A stretch of 64,000 nt of DNA. Origin: Oscillospiraceae bacterium. Its GTDB lineage: Bacteria > Bacillota > Clostridia > Oscillospirales > Oscillospiraceae. The translations under genes and the position numbers were made by a program. Shown here piece after piece: positions 26,416 through 34,166 of the stretch. Location of the stretch: contig CADBWQ010000025.1 in the NCBI GenBank assembly GCA_902798545.1, forward strand, positions 1-64,000, written 5' to 3'. The notes below the pieces were generated by a model. That model ran no database searches. It was not told the DNA's origin and saw nothing but the letters and a program-made list of their open reading frames with translations. Each line of letters starts with the position of its first letter. Positions within the stretch are counted from its first letter, which is position 1.

Positions 26416-26949
26416 ATGTATTACGGAAATATCAAGAACTTCGATGTTGCCGACGGGCCCGGCTGCCGGGTGTCGCTGTTTGTCTCCGGATGCAGAAACC
26501 ACTGTCCCGGATGCTTCAATGAAGAAACCTGGGACTTCTCCTTCGGGGAACGGTATACAGAGGAAACCACAGACAGGATTCTGGAATCCCTTGCCCCGGA
26601 TTACATTCAGGGACTCAGCCTTCTCGGCGGAGATCCTTTCGAACCTGAAAACCAGCGGGAGCTGGTTCTTCTCCTGCGCAGGGTCCGGACAGAGCTTCCG
26701 AAGAAGGACATATGGGCTTACACGGGATACACTCTGGAACGGCTCCAGGGAGAGGATTCCCATCCCAGATGCGAAGTGACAGATGAAATGCTCTCCATGA
26801 TCGACATTCTGGTGGATGGGCCGTTCATACAGTTGAAAAAGAATATAAGCCTCCGGTTCAGAGGCTCAGAGAATCAGAGAATCATTGATCTCCCCGCCAC
26901 GTTGAAAACCGGGACGATCGTTATTTCCCACTATATGGAGAGGGACTGA
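26416..26949 (+). CDS. nrdG: Anaerobic ribonucleotide reductase activating protein
   Basis: A 177-aa radical-SAM activase that generates the glycyl radical on NrdD. The cluster motif is SGCRNHCPGC (C26, C30, C33), preceded by DVADGPGCRVSLF and followed by GLSLLGGDPFEPEN, the glycine-rich SAM-binding strand. Length is normal. Its substrate enzyme NrdD is encoded about 17 kb away on the other strand, whereas nrdD and nrdG are usually adjacent. A dus gene follows 9 bp downstream, so this operon pairs nrdG with tRNA modification. Confidence 0.93.
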   Translation: MYYGNIKNFDVADGPGCRVSLFVSGCRNHCPGCFNEETWDFSFGERYTEETTDRILESLAPDYIQGLSLLGGDPFEPENQRELVLLLRRVRTELPKKDIWAYTGYTLERLQGEDSHPRCEVTDEMLSMIDILVDGPFIQLKKNISLRFRGSENQRIIDLPATLKTGTIVISHYMERD

Positions 26950-26958
26950 GGAAAAACA

Positions 26959-27933
26959 GTGATCACAGAGTTTCTTTATGCCCCGATGGAGGGGATCACC
27001 CTCTCGAGATTCCGACAGATCCATCACGAGATGTTCCCCGGTGTGAAGGAATACTACACTCCTTTTATCGCACCGGACAGCAACGGCGGCTTCAAGTCCA
27101 AATATCTCAGGGAACTGACCGAAGACGTTGAGCAGGTCCGTGTGATTCCGCAGCTGCTGGTCAACAACGCAGATGCTTTCTGTCTGACCGCAGAGCGGCT
27201 GTGCGCGCTCGGCTTTCGGGAAATCAACCTGAATGTCGGCTGCCCGTCCGGTACAGTGTTTTCCAAGCATAAAGGGGCAGGGATGCTCACGGATCTGACA
27301 GCGCTGAACGCGCTGCTGGAGCGTATCTGCAGCCATGCGGAAAGGGCAGGCTACCAGATCAGTGTGAAGACGCGCATGGGAGTCCGCAGCACCGAAGAAT
27401 TTCCGGCGATTCTGAAGATCTATGAGAAGTATCCCATAAAAAAACTGATCGTCCATGCAAGATGCAGGGACGACTTCTATCAGGGCAGGGCGGATCTGAA
27501 AGGCTTTGCCGAAGCAGCTTCAGGCTGTGGTCTTCCGCTGGTATATAACGGGGATATCGCAGCGGCGGGAGACCTGGAGGCATTGAACGCAGCTGCCCCG
27601 CAGATCGCCAGTGTCATGATCGGGCGTGCCGCGGTGGCCAATCCCGCCCTGTTCCGTGTTCTGAAAGGCGGGGAACAGCTGAAGCGCGGCGAGCTGAGAG
27701 AATTTCATGACAGGCTGACAGAAGCATGGATGGAGGGCGGGCTGAGCCCGAACTTCACCGTTGAGCGCATGAAGACGCTCTGGTCCTATATGCAGGCGAT
27801 GTTCCCGGATAACCCCAGGGAGGTCAAGACAATTCTGAAATCCCGCAGCATGGAAAGCTATCGCAGCGCGGTGAGCGTCCTGCTCAGCACAGGGCTGTTT
27901 CAGCCGGAGGCGGTCAATGCACCAACGCACTGA
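26959..27933 (+). CDS. tRNA-dihydrouridine synthase family protein
   Basis: A 324-aa flavin-dependent TIM-barrel enzyme that reduces uridine to dihydrouridine in the tRNA D-loop. Signatures are YAPMEGITLSRFRQ at the N-terminus, EINLNVGCPSGTV with the catalytic Cys (C95), HKGAGML, VKTRMGV, IVHARCRDDFYQG and VYNGDIAAAGDL, with SVMIGRAAVANPALF binding FMN phosphate. GTG start at 26959 preceded by GAGGAAAAA. It is in an operon with nrdG. Which uridine it modifies cannot be read from sequence. Confidence 0.9.
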   Translation: MITEFLYAPMEGITLSRFRQIHHEMFPGVKEYYTPFIAPDSNGGFKSKYLRELTEDVEQVRVIPQLLVNNADAFCLTAERLCALGFREINLNVGCPSGTVFSKHKGAGMLTDLTALNALLERICSHAERAGYQISVKTRMGVRSTEEFPAILKIYEKYPIKKLIVHARCRDDFYQGRADLKGFAEAASGCGLPLVYNGDIAAAGDLEALNAAAPQIASVMIGRAAVANPALFRVLKGGEQLKRGELREFHDRLTEAWMEGGLSPNFTVERMKTLWSYMQAMFPDNPREVKTILKSRSMESYRSAVSVLLSTGLFQPEAVNAPTH

Positions 27934-27941
27934 CCGCCTCC
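27906..27941. terminator. Hairpin at the convergent dus/WYL junction
   Basis: Perfect 11-bp stem GGAGGCGGTCA / TGACCGCCTCC (27906-27916, 27931-27941) spans the dus stop codon and lies just before the stop of the opposing regulator gene. T-tracts are poor. Confidence 0.55.
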
Positions 27942-27948
27942 GATTCTC

Positions 27949-28938
27949 TTATCCGTAAACTTCCGCCAGTCTCTTCACTTCGGCTTTCATCCGCTCAACG
28001 ACTTCTTCCGGGCCGGTTATGCGGATGCCATCTCCCAGGGAAACGATCCAGCCCAGGAAATGCGGGCTTGCAACCACTTCAACATGCGCAGCGAAGTGCG
28101 ATTCATCCACGGGAATGATGGTGATATCTTTTCCAAAGCGATCGATCAGCGCTCCGACCAGCTGGTTCCGGCCTTCCAGGCTGACCGTGATCGGTTCCCC
28201 TCCGTACATTCCGAAGAGGCTCCTGGTATATCTGGCCGCGTCAAATTCCCGGAACTCCTGCTTTCCCTCGCGCGGAACATCGGTGATGGAGAGCCGGATG
28301 ATCTTGTCAACCCGGTAGTGTTTAATCTTGTGGTCTCTGCTGTCATACGCCACCAGATAGTAGTTTTCATCGTCCCACATCAGGCACCAGGGGCTGATAT
28401 GGTACCACTCGCCGTTTCGGCGCAGTTCCTGTTTCCTGCTGACATTCCACTGGAAGTACTGAAACCGGATCTGACGGTCCGCGTTGATCGCCTCATGGAG
28501 CATATCGACGTTATAGTAGATACTCTCGTTCATGGCTTTGATCCGGCCGGAAATCAGGACCTGGCGGTGGAGATGTTTGGCCTCATGGATGCTGGCCATG
28601 GATTCCAGCTTCTTGATCAGCTGGCGGGACTTTTTCTCCGTGATGAACTTGGAGGACTGGACAGCATCCACCAGCAGCTTCAGCTCCGGAAGTTCAAATT
28701 TCCGCGCGCCCAGATGATACGTCACGGTTCTGCCGATCTGTTCCCGCAGGATCTCATAGCCGTAGTTTTCCAGCTCAACGAAGTCTTTGTACAGGGTCTT
28801 TCGATCGGCATTCACGCCATATGCCTCGAGCCGGGATACTATCTCCTGAAGAGTCAGCGCATGCGAGTCATCGGTCTCTTCCGACAGGATCTTGACAAGA
28901 TACAGCATTTTCAGTTTTTGATTATCACCTGCTGCCAT
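27949..28938 (-). CDS. WYL-domain transcriptional regulator
   Basis: A 329-aa regulator. An N-terminal winged helix-turn-helix (LYLVKILSEETDDSHALTLQEIV region, then GVNADRKTLYKDFVELENYGYEI) is followed by a WYL domain (about 130-240: HISPWCLMWDDENYYLVAYDSRDHKIKHYRVDKI, region) and a WCX-type C-terminal part (VTGPEEVVERMKAEV-like). WYL domains bind nucleic acid or nucleotide ligands and regulate stress or defence genes. The start at 28938 is taken because GGAGG lies 8 nt before it; the longer frame begins inside that site. No obvious target next to it except the divergent or downstream lysO-like gene. Confidence 0.88.
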   Translation of the reverse strand: MAAGDNQKLKMLYLVKILSEETDDSHALTLQEIVSRLEAYGVNADRKTLYKDFVELENYGYEILREQIGRTVTYHLGARKFELPELKLLVDAVQSSKFITEKKSRQLIKKLESMASIHEAKHLHRQVLISGRIKAMNESIYYNVDMLHEAINADRQIRFQYFQWNVSRKQELRRNGEWYHISPWCLMWDDENYYLVAYDSRDHKIKHYRVDKIIRLSITDVPREGKQEFREFDAARYTRSLFGMYGGEPITVSLEGRNQLVGALIDRFGKDITIIPVDESHFAAHVEVVASPHFLGWIVSLGDGIRITGPEEVVERMKAEVKRLAEVYG

Positions 28939-29021
28939 TGTGAACGCCTCCAAAGTCAGGGATCGGTGTTTTCATTTATCAAAACATAATACGGCGGCAC
29001 GGAAGACCTGCCGTCGATGAA

Positions 29022-29990
29022 TCAAAGCGTAATCAGGATCGGGATCAGAACGGGAACCAGGAGAGACAGGATCAGGCCAGAGGCAAAGGCATAGATCGTG
29101 ATCCTCTCGTGCGTTGCCCCCACAACAACGGGAAGGACGGTATCCATGGCCGCGGCCCCCGGCAGGGCTACACATTCCAGATATCCGACGGTCTTTGCGA
29201 CGAAAGGGATCGCAGCAATCGAAAAGATCTCCCTGAGCACATTGGCAAGGAAGGCAATCGCCGATACAGAGAGCGAGTACGGCGCCAGCAGCGTAGGTGC
29301 CAGTGAGTACCACCCGAAGCCTGCGGACGCGGCAACAGTGTCTTTGATGCCAAGCGGCAGCAGCAAACCGGCGCCAGCCGAGAACAGGAACGTTCCGATC
29401 ACAACCGCACAGGGGATCAAAAGGGCCTTAAATCCCGCTGCCCTGATTTCCTGCAGTACATTTCCATGCCTGCCCATATCGACCCCCACCAGGAAGAGGA
29501 GAATGTAGAGTCCGACATCTATGACCGTACCGCACCAGGCCGTGCTGCGGCCGGAAAAAGCGAAGTAGCCGAGCCCCATTCCTGCGGCAACGGTCAGAAC
29601 GATCCATCCGGTCAGTCCGGTACCGGCTTTTCCTTCCGCTCCAGACTCGGAAGCGCATTCTGCATCTGATTTTCCATAACGCCCATACCGGTCCAGGTGC
29701 AGAACATACCTGCGAAGCAGGGTAACGGCAGCCAGCGATCCCAGCATGGAGAATACCGCGATCATCAGTGCCGAGAGGCCGATCTCTCCAAGAGAGGCAA
29801 CGACCTGTTCGTCCGCGCCCAGCCTGATCCCCAGGGCGAGAATCAGGGCGAGAAGAGAAACAAGCTGCAGCCTTCCCAGCCAGCAGGCAACGCGCTCACC
29901 CCAGAGATGTCGTCCGCCCAGAAGGATTCCCAGCGTGACAAGCGCAATGTAGATGAAGAGATTGATGATGGTGCCCTGTGTTGCATTCAT
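29022..29990 (-). CDS. lysO: LysO-family lysine exporter
   Basis: A 322-aa polytopic membrane protein of the LysO (YbjE/DUF340) family that exports L-lysine. About eight to ten hydrophobic segments are visible. Family signatures are LYILLFLVGVDMGR, AGFGWYSLAPTLL, FLANVLREIFSI and ALPGAAAMDTVLPVVV. The N- and C-terminal halves are joined in one gene, as in the full-length family. The start is uncertain: the ATG at 29990 opens the first helix, but no clear Shine-Dalgarno is seen, and a TTG at 30032 is the alternative. Regulation unknown; no lysine riboswitch is visible. Confidence 0.85.
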   Translation of the reverse strand: MNATQGTIINLFIYIALVTLGILLGGRHLWGERVACWLGRLQLVSLLALILALGIRLGADEQVVASLGEIGLSALMIAVFSMLGSLAAVTLLRRYVLHLDRYGRYGKSDAECASESGAEGKAGTGLTGWIVLTVAAGMGLGYFAFSGRSTAWCGTVIDVGLYILLFLVGVDMGRHGNVLQEIRAAGFKALLIPCAVVIGTFLFSAGAGLLLPLGIKDTVAASAGFGWYSLAPTLLAPYSLSVSAIAFLANVLREIFSIAAIPFVAKTVGYLECVALPGAAAMDTVLPVVVGATHERITIYAFASGLILSLLVPVLIPILITL

Positions 29991-30095
29991 ATGGTCATTA
30001 TTCCAGTAAAATCGTAAGGATGAATTCTGCAATCAGAAAGGTGAGGAAGCCGGAGCCTCTGCACTAAAACAGAATAATACTGCACGGATAATACG

Positions 30096-30126
30096 AAAAA
30101 CACCTGGCTTCTTGCGAAGTCAGGCG
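30096..30126 (-). terminator. Rho-independent terminator of the tRNA-Asp/tRNA-Thr unit
   Basis: Near-perfect stem between 30101-30111 and 30116-30126 with loop TTGC, followed leftwards by TTTTTCG. It ends the minus-strand tRNA pair. Confidence 0.8.
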
Positions 30127-30132
30127 TCTTCC

Positions 30133-30208
<76 letters not shown>

Positions 30209-30215
30209 AAATTTT

Positions 30216-30237
30216 ATGCCCCTTGAAGAAGGGGCAT
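30216..30237 (-). other. Hairpin between the two tRNA genes
   Basis: Perfect 9-bp stem ATGCCCCTT / AAGGGGCAT (30216-30224, 30229-30237) in the 31-bp tRNA spacer. No T-tract follows, so a processing signal is more likely than a terminator. Confidence 0.5.
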
Positions 30238-30239
30238 AG

Positions 30240-30316
30240 TGGCGACCGAGAAGGGACTTGAACCCTCGACCTCCGGCGTGACAGGCCGGCGTTCTAACCA
30301 GCTGAACCACTCGGCC
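30240..30316 (-). tRNA. tRNA-Asp (anticodon GTC)
   Basis: Minus-strand cloverleaf with acceptor GGCCGAG / CTCGGTC (one G-T pair), anticodon loop CTGTCAC (anticodon GTC), T-arm GGTTCAAGTCC, discriminator G and encoded CCA (complement of 30240-30242). Length 77 nt. Its 5' end lies inside the first unit of a 34-bp tandem duplication. Confidence 0.95.
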
Positions 30317-30367
30317 ACAGCTCCGCTAATATAAGCTGAACCACTCGGCCACAGCTCCGCTAATATA
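30300..30367. repeat. Perfect 34-bp tandem duplication covering the tRNA-Asp 5' end
   Basis: Units 30300-30333 and 30334-30367 are identical and begin AGCTGAACCACTCGGCC. Each holds the first 17 nt of tRNA-Asp (minus strand) plus 17 nt of its upstream flank, so a 5' partial tRNA copy sits directly upstream of the intact gene. Confidence 0.9.
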
Positions 30368-30437
30368 CCAGATAAAATCCGATTTGTCAACTACTTTTTT
30401 CGGAATCTTTTACGAGGCGGTCAGGTGCAAATCCGTA

Positions 30438-30466
30438 TTGTCTGTGCCGTTGATCTCTGATATAAT
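30438..30466 (+). promoter_or_regulatory. Sigma-A promoter for the beta-lactamase-fold gene
   Basis: TTGTCT (30438-30443), 17-bp spacer, TATAAT (30461-30466); a CCGGAGG ribosome-binding site follows before the ATG at 30497. Confidence 0.65.
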
Positions 30467-30496
30467 GAACCATATTTCTCCGGAGGTTCTGGTTGA

Positions 30497-31774
30497 ATGA
30501 ATAAAAAAGCGCTTATTTCCCTGCTGTTTTTCTTTGTTCTGCTGCTCTCTCTGCCTGCCGTGCAACTCACGGCTGCAGCGGATGATTATATTCCGGAGAT
30601 TCTGCCCGCCCCTGCTGCCGACGGCAGTCTGGTCGACGGAGAGGCCCTGAGGCAGTTCTTCGACAATTACCTGAAGGAAAACAACTGTGACGGGGAGGAT
30701 CAGCTTCTCTCCATCGCCGTGTGGTATCCGGGGACCGGTGAATACTGGTACTATAACGCGGAGGAATGGATGTACGGGGTGAACTGGTACCGCCTCCCGG
30801 TCAGTATGTACCTCGCGGAGAAAGTCTCAAAAGGTGAGCTTACGATGGACACGGTCGTCAACGGCATTCAGTTGGAATACGCCATCACAACAGCGCTGGA
30901 AGCCTCCAGCAATCCAAGCGCCTCCTCCATGGTTCTCTATCTCGGTGGGAACATGACGACGAACTGCGCAGATCTGACAAAGGGATTATCCAATCTCCCG
31001 GACAGCTATTTCATCGATGACTATTATCAGAAGAACGCCTACAACGCCCGTCTCATGCTGGAGATTACGAAGACGCTCTACCTCGGCGGCGCAGAGCGTT
31101 TTCCCCTGGTTGAGGAATCGATGAAGAAATCCACGCCCGAGGACTTCTTCAAGCGGGACTGGGATGTCCGGCATACCTGGGAAATTGCGCAGACACACGC
31201 CGCTTACTGGGGCGACGGAGCCGGTGACCGCGTCCACTGCACCGGCATTATCTATACACCAACACCGCTTCTCCTCACGGTTATGACAAAAAACATTGCG
31301 GATCTGGATATCATCGGCGGAATCGGCTGGCGTATGTCACACCTGGCTGCGGCGCTGGACGCACGTCTGAAGGCGGATCCCTCCCTGTCCGCCAATGCAG
31401 CGGGCAACGGAAGCGCAGTACCTGCTGTCCAGTCCGATCCGGAGGCAGGTACCGCCCTCTCACAGGATACGCAGGCTGCAGACGTCGCTCCGGCGGAGAT
31501 CACCATCAGCGACACACAGGAATCGGCCATCGAAAGCACAGAGGACGAGATTGCCCCGAATGCAGCGGCCCCGGATACCGTCGAAGAAGCACCGCTCCCC
31601 TCACCCGTCGCGCAGGAAGAGAATACTTCGACATCATCCTCACGCAACCCATTCACGCTGTTTCTGATTCTCTTCGTTGTTTTCTTCATTGCTGTCGTCT
31701 CTGTCGCAGTCTGGCTGATGGTCCGTGAGAACCGCCAGCGCAAACGCCGCCGCAGACGCTCAAAACGATCATAG
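30497..31774 (+). CDS. Membrane-anchored beta-lactamase-fold protein, catalytic residues degenerate
   Basis: A 425-aa protein: signal peptide (about 1-27), extracellular domain (about 45-290), an Ala/Glu/Pro/Ser-rich linker (295-385), one membrane helix (386-408) and a very basic cytoplasmic tail (RENRQRKRRRRRSKRS). The domain follows the class A serine hydrolase layout: NWYRLPVSMYLAEKV (96-110) sits where family members have SxxKLPV..YL, SSN (137-139) matches the SDN motif, and RVHCTG (245-250) sits where HKTG is expected. Thus the nucleophile Ser and Lys are replaced by Asn and Arg. Probably a non-catalytic, peptidoglycan-sensing or scaffolding relative; alignment is by eye. Confidence 0.72.
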   Translation: MNKKALISLLFFFVLLLSLPAVQLTAAADDYIPEILPAPAADGSLVDGEALRQFFDNYLKENNCDGEDQLLSIAVWYPGTGEYWYYNAEEWMYGVNWYRLPVSMYLAEKVSKGELTMDTVVNGIQLEYAITTALEASSNPSASSMVLYLGGNMTTNCADLTKGLSNLPDSYFIDDYYQKNAYNARLMLEITKTLYLGGAERFPLVEESMKKSTPEDFFKRDWDVRHTWEIAQTHAAYWGDGAGDRVHCTGIIYTPTPLLLTVMTKNIADLDIIGGIGWRMSHLAAALDARLKADPSLSANAAGNGSAVPAVQSDPEAGTALSQDTQAADVAPAEITISDTQESAIESTEDEIAPNAAAPDTVEEAPLPSPVAQEENTSTSSSRNPFTLFLILFVVFFIAVVSVAVWLMVRENRQRKRRRRRSKRS

Positions 31775-31861
31775 ATTTTCCTTCCCCAGAGTGCTGCGGT
31801 CTCCCGTTCCCGAACATATGTTTAAATTTTTAACTTTTTGACATTTTTCTGCAAATATTGC

Positions 31862-31890
31862 TTGACATTTTTCCTCAATGTGTATATATT
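31862..31890 (+). promoter_or_regulatory. Sigma-A promoter of the peptide cassette
   Basis: TTGACA (31862-31867), 17-bp spacer, TATATT (31885-31890), about 45 bp before the precursor ribosome-binding site. Confidence 0.75.
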
Positions 31891-31942
31891 GAATTCAGAT
31901 TTATTCTGATAATTATTGCAGAAAATATCTGGAGGTATAAAC

Positions 31943-32116
31943 ATGAAGAAAGAACTCTATGAAGAACTGGATCTTGAGGTCATCCGCTTCCGTGCAGAAG
32001 ATATCATCACCACATCCGATGCAACGACTGAACAGGAACAGGATCCTGTTCCTGAAAAAGAAAAAGAGCCGGATCCCACAACAGGTAGAACCCCATTTGT
32101 CCAAGAAGTATCATAA
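31943..32116 (+). CDS. Candidate ribosomal peptide precursor (leader EVIRF..EDIITTS)
   Basis: A 57-aa peptide with strong ribosome-binding site TGGAGG. Residues 6-25 form a leader-like helix ending LEVIRFRAEDIITTSDA; residues 26-57 are a low-complexity acidic tail (Glu, Asp, Pro, Lys, Thr) ending in FVQEVS with a C-terminal serine. The leader block recurs in a second peptide at 41832 (16 of 22 residues identical over the aligned stretch) while the tails differ, the pattern expected of leader and core. The next genes encode a PqqD-like recognition protein, an S26-type peptidase, a nucleotidyltransferase and, convergently, an HPrK-like kinase. Precursor status is inference. Confidence 0.7.
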   Translation: MKKELYEELDLEVIRFRAEDIITTSDATTEQEQDPVPEKEKEPDPTTGRTPFVQEVS

Positions 32117-32180
32117 GGAACTAAATAACCTGATTGAATTTTATTCTTTCATTTGACCGACTAATTTCATTCTCACGACC

Positions 32181-32216
32181 GCAAAGGGCAGACAGCCTCA
32201 GCTGCCTGCCCTTTGC
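32181..32216 (+). promoter_or_regulatory. Attenuator-like hairpin between precursor and PqqD gene
   Basis: Perfect 11-bp stem GCAAAGGGCAG / CTGCCCTTTGC (32181-32191, 32206-32216) without a T-tract. Partial read-through or mRNA processing here would give more precursor than enzyme message. Confidence 0.6.
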
Positions 32217-32241
32217 ATTCAATGTCCAAGGAGAACAATCG

Positions 32242-32502
32242 ATGAAGCTAAAGAGAGAGTTTATCGTCCATCACGCCGGAGATGAGACTGTCCTGGTTCC
32301 GGCAGGCGGAGCCGGGTTTTCCGGCATTGTCAGAGGGAACCGCACGCTGGGTGCCATTCTGGACCTTCTGAAGGAAAACACAACGGAAGAAGCGCTGGTT
32401 GCGTCTCTCTCCGAGCGTTTTGATGCGCCGCAGGAAACCATCCGCCAGGATGTCAGACGCGTCCTCACGGAACTCCGTCAGATCGGAGCCCTGGATGGCT
32501 GA
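32242..32502 (+). CDS. PqqD-like peptide-recognition protein (RRE)
   Basis: An 86-aa protein of the PqqD family: three N-terminal beta strands (LKREFIVHHAGDETVLVPAG region, then FSGIVRGNRTLGAILDLL) followed by a helical part (TTEEALVASLSERFDAPQET; VRRVLTELRQIGAL). Stand-alone PqqD domains bind leader peptides and present the core to modifying enzymes. The start ATG at 32242 follows AAGGAGAACAATCG. It overlaps the next gene by 8 nt. The HN-like sequence VRGNRTLGAIL matches the usual LN.T...IW position. It is the best indication that the upstream peptide is a RiPP-type precursor. Confidence 0.85.
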   Translation: MKLKREFIVHHAGDETVLVPAGGAGFSGIVRGNRTLGAILDLLKENTTEEALVASLSERFDAPQETIRQDVRRVLTELRQIGALDG

Positions 32503-32917
32503 GGGCAGCTTCGAATCCGTCCTCGAGAGAGACGGGACGCTCATTTACACAAATGTCGGGGACAGCATGCTCCCCCTGATTCGTGAAGGGCGCGACCTGC
32601 TGGTCATCGAAAAAGCAGCCGGTCCTCTGAAGCGGCTTGACATTCCTCTCTACCGACGGAGCAGCGGCCAGTATGTCCTGCACCGGGTTCTTCAGGTGCG
32701 CTCCGACGGGTACGTGCTATGCGGCGACAACCGCCGAGATAGAGAATACGGCGTGACGGATCAGCAGATTCTCGGCGTGCTGACCGCCGTCATACGGGGC
32801 GGAAAGGAGATCTCCATGCAGTCACCCTTCTGTCGTCTCTATGCTCACCTGTGGTGCGACTTTTTCCCGCTTCGTGTGCTCCTTCTCCGGGCACGCAGCT
32901 TTCTGCGCAGACTCTGA
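32495..32917 (+). CDS. S26/S24-family peptidase-like protein (Ser/His dyad type)
   Basis: A 140-aa signal-peptidase-like protein. The nucleophile box is VGDSMLPLIREGRDLLVI (Ser24), and YVLHRVLQV (His63) replaces the Lys of bacterial type I signal peptidases, as in SipW/ER-type enzymes; CGDNR (76-80) is the GDN box. There is no N-terminal membrane helix; a hydrophobic, basic C-terminus (LWCDFFPLRVLLLRARSFLR) could touch the membrane. Start ATG 32495 overlaps the PqqD gene. In context it is the candidate leader protease, or a signal-peptidase relative adapted to this peptide. Function is inference. Confidence 0.75.
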   Translation: MAEGSFESVLERDGTLIYTNVGDSMLPLIREGRDLLVIEKAAGPLKRLDIPLYRRSSGQYVLHRVLQVRSDGYVLCGDNRRDREYGVTDQQILGVLTAVIRGGKEISMQSPFCRLYAHLWCDFFPLRVLLLRARSFLRRL

Positions 32918-32940
32918 CGTCAACGGAGGAATTCTGTTTC

Positions 32941-34086
32941 ATGTCTTCTGTCAACCTGCATCTCATTTATGACCTGATGTACCTGGTCAAATGCGCCATT
33001 GAGGGCATCGTCCCAGACAGCGTGCGGATCGCTTCCCTGGATCTGGACGCGCTGTATCAGCTTGCAGAAAACCATAACATGACCGCTGTCACCGCCATGG
33101 CGCTGGAATCAGCGGGGATCAGAGACGAAACATTCCTCGAGGCCAGAGGAAAAGCCATCCGGAAGGCTGTCTGCATGGAGACGGACATGCACCTGCTTAC
33201 TGCACAGCTGGAGGCAGACGGGATCTGGTACATGCCTCTCAAGGGTGCTGTTCTGAAAGACTATTATCCGAAGCTCGGCATGCGCCAGATGTCGGATTAT
33301 GACATTCTTTATGATTCATCCTTCCCTGACCGCGTGCGGGAGATTCTGACAGGCCTCGGATTTCACGTGGATGAGTATAACATGCACAATGTTGACAGCT
33401 ATGAGAAGCCGCCGGTCAGCCGCTTTGAGATGCACCGCCGTCTCTTCAGTCCCTATCTGGATGACAGACTCTATCACTACTACGAAAACGTCCGGGATCG
33501 CCTGCTGCCGGATGAGGGTACAGAATATGCGCTCCATTTCAGCCCGGAAGATTTCTATGTGTACATGCTCGCCCACGAGTATAAGCACTACATCACCGGC
33601 GGGAACGGCCTGCGCTTTCTGATGGACACGTTTGTGTTTCTCCGGCGCTTCGGCGAAACGCTGGACACACGGTATATTGATGCCGAACTGGAAAAGCTCG
33701 GGATCACGGAATTTGCAGAGCACAACCTGCATCTTGTCCGGCATCTGTTTGACGGTGCTCCCCTTTTGCCGGAAGAGGAAGACATGCTGGAATACATGGC
33801 GGAGGCCGGCACCTTCGGCACGGTGAACAACGCCGTCAGCAACCGCGTCGAAGCCCTGGGCGGCGGCATGAGAGGGAAACTCCGTTTCGCCAAGGAGAGG
33901 ATTCTGATTCCCATGAAGACTCTGGAATCCGCTTATCCGTTCTTCTACAGGCATAAGGCGCTCATCCCCTTCCTCTATCCATACCGCACATGGAAGCTCT
34001 TTTTCCGGAGTCGGGAGAAAGCGGCGGCGGAGCTGAAAGCCCTGCTGAGGACAGAGGGAAAAAAGAAGAAGCAGAACAAGGTTTAG
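32941..34086 (+). CDS. Nucleotidyltransferase family protein (NTP_transf_5 type)
   Basis: A 381-aa protein of the NTP_transf_5 group. The core is WYMPLKGAVLKDYYPK (97-111) followed by MRQMSDYDILYD (114-125) with the paired acidic residues of nucleotidyltransferases, then HEYKHYITGG (His-rich helix) and a helical C-terminal half ending in a basic tail. The start at 32941 follows GGAGGAATTCTGTTTC. Members are uncharacterised but recur in lasso-peptide and related RiPP loci next to HPrK-like kinases. They may transfer a nucleotide or phosphosugar to the peptide or kinase product. That role is inference. Confidence 0.82.
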   Translation: MSSVNLHLIYDLMYLVKCAIEGIVPDSVRIASLDLDALYQLAENHNMTAVTAMALESAGIRDETFLEARGKAIRKAVCMETDMHLLTAQLEADGIWYMPLKGAVLKDYYPKLGMRQMSDYDILYDSSFPDRVREILTGLGFHVDEYNMHNVDSYEKPPVSRFEMHRRLFSPYLDDRLYHYYENVRDRLLPDEGTEYALHFSPEDFYVYMLAHEYKHYITGGNGLRFLMDTFVFLRRFGETLDTRYIDAELEKLGITEFAEHNLHLVRHLFDGAPLLPEEEDMLEYMAEAGTFGTVNNAVSNRVEALGGGMRGKLRFAKERILIPMKTLESAYPFFYRHKALIPFLYPYRTWKLFFRSREKAAAELKALLRTEGKKKKQNKV

Positions 34087-34090
34087 AAGA

Positions 34091-34125
34091 AACGCACGCG
34101 GCCCGAATTGCGGATTGCGTGCGTT
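34091..34125. terminator. Hairpin at the convergent cassette junction
   Basis: Perfect 9-bp stem AACGCACGC / GCGTGCGTT (34091-34099, 34117-34125) between the nucleotidyltransferase stop and the opposing kinase gene; probably terminates in both directions. Confidence 0.55.
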
Positions 34126-34166
34126 CTCTGTCTCTGTTCAAAGCGGGTTCCGTGCCCGCCTGCTTT

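Noticed and set aside
28938-28953. Longer start for the WYL regulator
   Set aside because: The TTG at 28953 lies inside the GGAGG that serves the ATG at 28938.
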